Shown one piece after another: positions 6,442-9,305 of a DNA stretch of 9,305 nucleotides; the stretch's first letter is position 1; every line of letters begins with the position of its first letter. The notes below the pieces were generated by a model. The model saw only the letters and a list, made by a program, of their open reading frames with translations, did not search any database and was not told where the DNA came from. Source of the stretch: an uncultured Planctomycetota bacterium (GTDB lineage: Bacteria > Planctomycetota > SZUA-567 > JAFGNG01); NCBI GenBank assembly GCA_947311175.1, contig CAMZKK010000205.1:1-9305 (forward strand). The letters run 5' to 3'. A program made the translations under genes and the position numbers.

Positions 6442-6904
6442 TTGCAATCTCCATATTTTCCAAAAGGGTTGAAATCTTTTTATTAATTATCGGGTGAACC
6501 AAGTTTGGTGCTAACGAGCCAAGTAGTTGCAAAATAAATTTTCTTTTATGCATCTCAGGATGAGGAATAGTAAGGATTGGCATATCGACAATATAATTAT
6601 CATACAATAAAATATCAATATCAATTGTCCTATCACCCCATTTTTCCTTACGAACCCTCCCGAGAATCTCTTCAACATCAAGACACACCTGCAAAAGCTC
6701 TATTGGGTTAAGTTCGGTGTCAATCTCAATAATTGCATTCAAAAAATCATTTTGGTTTTTTTTATTACCAAGTGCAACCGTTTCAATAATATCTGTCTGT
6801 CTCAATAGTTCAATCTTACGATTCGCAGTGATTGAATTAATCGCAGCCAATATATATTTTTCTCTGTCGCCCATATTTGAGCCAAGTGCAAGATAGACGC
6901 TCAT
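6425..6904 (-). CDS. folK: 6-hydroxymethyl-7,8-dihydropterin pyrophosphokinase (HPPK)
   Basis: HPPK transfers pyrophosphate from ATP to 6-hydroxymethyl-dihydropterin in folate synthesis. The 159 residues equal the E. coli length. Motifs are LALGSNMGDR (5-14), FLNAIIEIDT (54-63), LGRVRKEKWGDRTIDIDILLYD (81-102) and HPEMHKRKFIL (115-125). Asp95 and Asp97 (magnesium), Arg92, His115 and Arg121 fall at the same numbers as in the E. coli enzyme. It starts 9 bases after the dapB stop (ATG after AGGGA) and its 3' end overlaps larE. folP and folB are not in view. Confidence 0.95.
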   Translation of the reverse strand: MSVYLALGSNMGDREKYILAAINSITANRKIELLRQTDIIETVALGNKKNQNDFLNAIIEIDTELNPIELLQVCLDVEEILGRVRKEKWGDRTIDIDILLYDNYIVDMPILTIPHPEMHKRKFILQLLGSLAPNLVHPIINKKISTLLENMEIANALHR

Positions 6905-6913
6905 CTTTCCCTG

Positions 6914-7714
6914 CTACTCTTTACTGAAAAGAACATCTTGCATTGTGTATAAACCTGGTTTTTTACCACAAACCCATTTTGCTGCTCTCAATGCACCGGT
7001 AACAAAAACATCTCTATTTTGAGCATGATGGCTTAATTCAATCCGCTCAGAATTACTACAAAAATTAACGGTATGATCTCCTACAACACTCCCCATTCTA
7101 ATTGCGTGCATCCCTATTTCTTTACTAGTCCTTGCCTCTGGTTTTCCACTTCTGCCATGAACCAAATCTTTTTCAAGACTGCGATTAGTTGCTTCACAGA
7201 TCGACTTTGCCAATCCCAAAGCTGTTCCGCTAGGGGCATCAGCTTTTTGATTATGATGGGCCTCAACGATTTCAATATTATACTCTTCACCAAGCAAGCT
7301 AGCTACTTCTCCAGCTAATTTGAAAAGCAGATTAACTCCAAGACTCATGTTTGGTGCCATTACAATTGGGATAAGCATAGATGCCTTATTTATTCTTTCT
7401 TCTTGTTCGGCATCAAAGCCGGTAGTGCCAATTACTAAGGCAGAATTTAGACTAGCAATTTGCTCTAAAAGCCCGATGATTGCTTCAGGTGCAGAAAAAT
7501 CTACAACTACATCTATTTTTCCTTGCAACGCAGTCATTACCGCAGTCGAAACATTTGCCGATGGCTCAAGTTCAGAGATGGCCTTCCCAATCACAGGGTT
7601 GCCAACAGATTCTATTGCGGCAATAAGTTCAAGTTCTTCATCAGCACAAGTAAGAGACATAAGTCTTCTTCCCATTCTTCCGGCTGCACCATTTATCGCA
7701 ATCTTAATTCCCAT
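6914..7714 (-). CDS. dapB: 4-hydroxy-tetrahydrodipicolinate reductase
   Basis: DapB reduces 4-hydroxy-tetrahydrodipicolinate with NAD(P)H on the route to diaminopimelate and lysine. The 266 residues are a normal length. The Rossmann loop GAAGRMG lies at 9-15 and the nucleotide-contact GTTG at 96-99. APNMSLGVNLL lies at 120-130, and the signature EAHHNQKADAPSGTA (151-165) contains the catalytic His153/His154 and Lys157. The ATG has GGAGG four bases upstream, slightly close. It is preceded by a tiny ORF and a strong promoter-like site, and heads the dapB-folK-larE-mazG run. Confidence 0.96.
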   Translation of the reverse strand: MGIKIAINGAAGRMGRRLMSLTCADEELELIAAIESVGNPVIGKAISELEPSANVSTAVMTALQGKIDVVVDFSAPEAIIGLLEQIASLNSALVIGTTGFDAEQEERINKASMLIPIVMAPNMSLGVNLLFKLAGEVASLLGEEYNIEIVEAHHNQKADAPSGTALGLAKSICEATNRSLEKDLVHGRSGKPEARTSKEIGMHAIRMGSVVGDHTVNFCSNSERIELSHHAQNRDVFVTGALRAAKWVCGKKPGLYTMQDVLFSKE

Positions 7715-7738
7715 AAATCCTCCATTCTTAATTATAGA

Positions 7739-7831
7739 TTAGTTTTTTAATTTATTTAATATTATTCGAGAAACAATATAAACCAAAAATGTGATAACTA
7801 CCGCTTCTTTAAGTCCTAATTGCATTAACAT
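7739..7831 (-). CDS. Small single-span membrane protein or leader peptide
   Basis: This short ORF gives MLMQLGLKEAVVITFLVYIV plus SRIILNKLKN (30 residues). The second ATG (7823-7825) sits 8 bases after AAGGA, an ideal ribosome-binding spacing, so the 28-residue form is more likely; the first ATG at 7829-7831 is too close. A hydrophobic stretch of about 17 residues (AVVITFLVYIVSRIIL) is followed by KLK, suggesting one membrane segment with a cytoplasmic C-terminus. It lies about 30 bases after a strong promoter-like site and ends 24 bases before dapB. With few Lys residues it does not look like a lysine attenuator peptide. I do not recognise a family; function is unknown. Confidence 0.5.
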   Translation of the reverse strand: MLMQLGLKEAVVITFLVYIVSRIILNKLKN

Positions 7832-7865
7832 AATCCTTGTTGAACAAAATGATTATAATATTAAG

Positions 7866-7893
7866 ATTTTAAGTAGACTGTATTATCTGTCAA
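7866..7893 (-). promoter_or_regulatory. Sigma-70-type promoter upstream of the small ORF and dapB
   Basis: On the minus strand a perfect TTGACA (7888-7893) is separated by 16 bases from TAAAAT (7866-7871), a 5 of 6 match to the -10 box. Transcription would start near 7859, giving about 145 bases before dapB, which contain the small ORF. The -35 box begins 9 bases after the stop codon of the upstream parvulin-like gene. I see no terminator between them, so read-through is possible. Confidence 0.6.
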
Positions 7894-7901
7894 GCGGTAT
7901 G

Positions 7902-9305
7902 CTAATTAATATTTATAACGGCACTATTTCTAAGCTTTTTTAGAAACTTTTCAATACCATTTATCCTGCTTTCATTGAGTAATTGATGTTTAATATATTG
8001 TTGGACTTTTGTCAATGGCATTGGCATTCCGCCAGCAATTTTATTTAGCTTGATAATAACAAAGGCATTTCCCAATTCTATTGGTTTTGAGACAAACCCT
8101 GATTTTTGGTTTTTTATATTTTCACGAACATCATATGCAAACGCCATGATTGAAATGTCAGAGGTTACTCCGTATTTCATCTCTCCTCCATCATCAGACA
8201 AAATGTCTTCTGAATATCGCTTGGCTGTAGCTGAGAAATTTCTTGTCTTTAGGTAATAACCATAAGCGTCACTAATAATTTCATTCGCAGACCTCAAATC
8301 TTTTTTAGAATGTCTATCTTTGTAAACAGTTACAACTGCAATGGATGCTTTTCTGGGCGATAAATATCTCCCCTTATTTTTATAATAATACCTTTTTATC
8401 ATTTGCGGAGTTGGCTCTTCCGGGACAACATATTTAGCAATCATCTTTCTCATTATAATATTTTTTTTGGCAATCTTGATTATCTGTGGAGTAACATTTC
8501 CAAAATTCATTTGCCCGGCAATTTTTTTTGATTCTTCTTCTATTTCGGCTGGTGTTGCCTCTATTTTTAGTTTTTGGGCTTTTTGCAAAACCAATTTCTC
8601 GTTAATGATATCTTCAAGAACTTGTTTTTTTATGGAGGGAAGCAAGTCAATGATTTTTTTGCGTCCTTGCAAGCTATCAGCCTCTGGTCCAAGTTTTCGA
8701 TACTCATTATCAAGAACAAAGGATAGCCGTAGTTCAAATTCACTTTCAGGAATTGCTTCTCCGTTAACACTTGCACTAACCTTATAATTGGCGCCTAACT
8801 TTGACAAATAATCTTCATTCTTATCTTCTTTTCTCGATACCAAGCATTCTCTACCTGCAAGCTTGTTTATACTTTGGGTTTTCCGTTTAGATGGAAACGC
8901 AAATGGATTATTTTTTATGTATGAACTTTTATCATTATTTTTTTTCACAACTTCACTTGTGCGGTTATAAATAGGATTGAAAGACATCTTCTGTCTATCT
9001 CGAAGTTCCACATAAACAGGCATTGCCATTTTTGCACTTTCTGCAGCTTTCATTTCTTTTGTCGTACCCATAGCAAGAGTTGCCGACATTAACACCGGCT
9101 GAACAGTTTTGCATAGTGGACAAGATATGTATTTCGCACTCCTTGCCGTTTTTATCGCAAAGGCATGCTTACAGACAGGACATTGCTGAAGGGTATATGA
9201 TTGCAATTTTGAATCGGAAATTTTCTTTTGAATTTTACCACAAGCCGTACATCTAAAATTATTGCCAGCAATGATATTTTTTACATTTATCGGACTGCCA
9301 CAATG
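7902..9305 (-). CDS. Zinc-ribbon protein with SurA-N/PpiC-like (parvulin) region (5' end outside window)
   Basis: The frame is open through the right edge; the TTG at 9206 is internal, since the 33 codons before it encode another zinc ribbon. Of the 467 visible residues, the first ribbon has Cys2, Cys19 and Cys22 (its first Cys is probably just outside), and the second has CPVC (42-45) and CPLC (62-65). A polar linker follows to about 175. A SurA-N-like helical region (about 178-298) opens with SVNGEAIPESEFELRL. A PpiC-like region (about 318-425) contains SPRKASIAVVTVY, AKRYSED, DDGGEMKYG and KPIELGNAFVIIKL. SurA/PrsA proteins are peptidyl-prolyl isomerases or chaperones acting outside the cytoplasm, yet no signal peptide or membrane segment is visible. 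The parvulin assignment is good; isomerase activity is not certain. Confidence 0.8.
   Translation of the reverse strand, partial: HCGSPINVKNIIAGNNFRCTACGKIQKKISDSKLQSYTLQQCPVCKHAFAIKTARSAKYISCPLCKTVQPVLMSATLAMGTTKEMKAAESAKMAMPVYVELRDRQKMSFNPIYNRTSEVVKKNNDKSSYIKNNPFAFPSKRKTQSINKLAGRECLVSRKEDKNEDYLSKLGANYKVSASVNGEAIPESEFELRLSFVLDNEYRKLGPEADSLQGRKKIIDLLPSIKKQVLEDIINEKLVLQKAQKLKIEATPAEIEEESKKIAGQMNFGNVTPQIIKIAKKNIIMRKMIAKYVVPEEPTPQMIKRYYYKNKGRYLSPRKASIAVVTVYKDRHSKKDLRSANEIISDAYGYYLKTRNFSATAKRYSEDILSDDGGEMKYGVTSDISIMAFAYDVRENIKNQKSGFVSKPIELGNAFVIIKLNKIAGGMPMPLTKVQQYIKHQLLNESRINGIEKFLKKLRNSAVININ

Noticed and set aside
7320..7742. Plus-strand open frame of 140 codons
   Set aside because: It is antisense to dapB; the DapB frame has the full set of catalytic motifs and the opposite frame shows no recognisable domain.
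7715..7860. Lysine riboswitch ahead of dapB
   Set aside because: The ~145-base leader is AT-rich, contains a small ORF, and lacks the multi-helix purine-rich layout of the lysine riboswitch; I found no supporting pairing.

Overview
The window is 9.3 kb of AT-rich (my estimate, roughly 35-40% GC) bacterial chromosome, mostly ordinary housekeeping and biosynthetic genes. Well-placed Shine-Dalgarno sites (AAGGAG, GGAGG types), one TTG start and tight gene packing are bacterial. The left-edge metallopeptidase resembles the DUF1570 family common in Planctomycetota, and the right-edge gene joins N-terminal zinc ribbons to a parvulin-type domain. Together these suggest a low-GC planctomycete or another poorly cultured Gram-negative-type lineage. 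This is inference only, because no rRNA gene or phylogenetic marker is present.

Layout. Plus strand: the 3' part of a putative HExxH zinc metallopeptidase (1-954, open at the left edge), then a 294-base gap filled with nested inverted repeats (about 956-1184), then wecB (1249-2307). A bidirectional terminator (about 2362-2404) separates wecB from the convergent minus-strand genes. Minus strand, in transcription order from the right edge: a zinc-ribbon/SurA-PpiC-like protein (9305-7902, open at the right edge); a promoter-like TTGACA-16-TAAAAT; an unannotated 28-30 residue single-membrane-segment ORF (7831-7739); then dapB, folK, larE and mazG in a compact run. A second palindromic repeat (5117-5181) and a candidate promoter follow, then ilvB, ilvN and fluC (crcB).

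Function. IlvB and IlvN form acetohydroxyacid synthase (branched-chain amino acids). DapB makes tetrahydrodipicolinate (lysine and diaminopimelate), FolK acts in folate synthesis, LarE is a PP-loop sulfur transferase, MazG removes non-canonical NTPs, FluC exports fluoride, and WecB makes UDP-ManNAc for surface polysaccharide. ilvC does not follow ilvN here.

I see no clearly new multi-gene system. The best leads are the ~230-bp composite inverted-repeat element before wecB and its relative at 5117, the tiny membrane ORF before dapB, the zinc-ribbon/parvulin architecture with no visible export signal, and a LarE with three cysteines suited to an iron-sulfur cluster. Two gene boundaries need care. 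LarE most likely starts at the ATG at 6441 rather than the TTG at 6447. The parvulin-like gene does not start at 9206; its frame stays open to the window edge.
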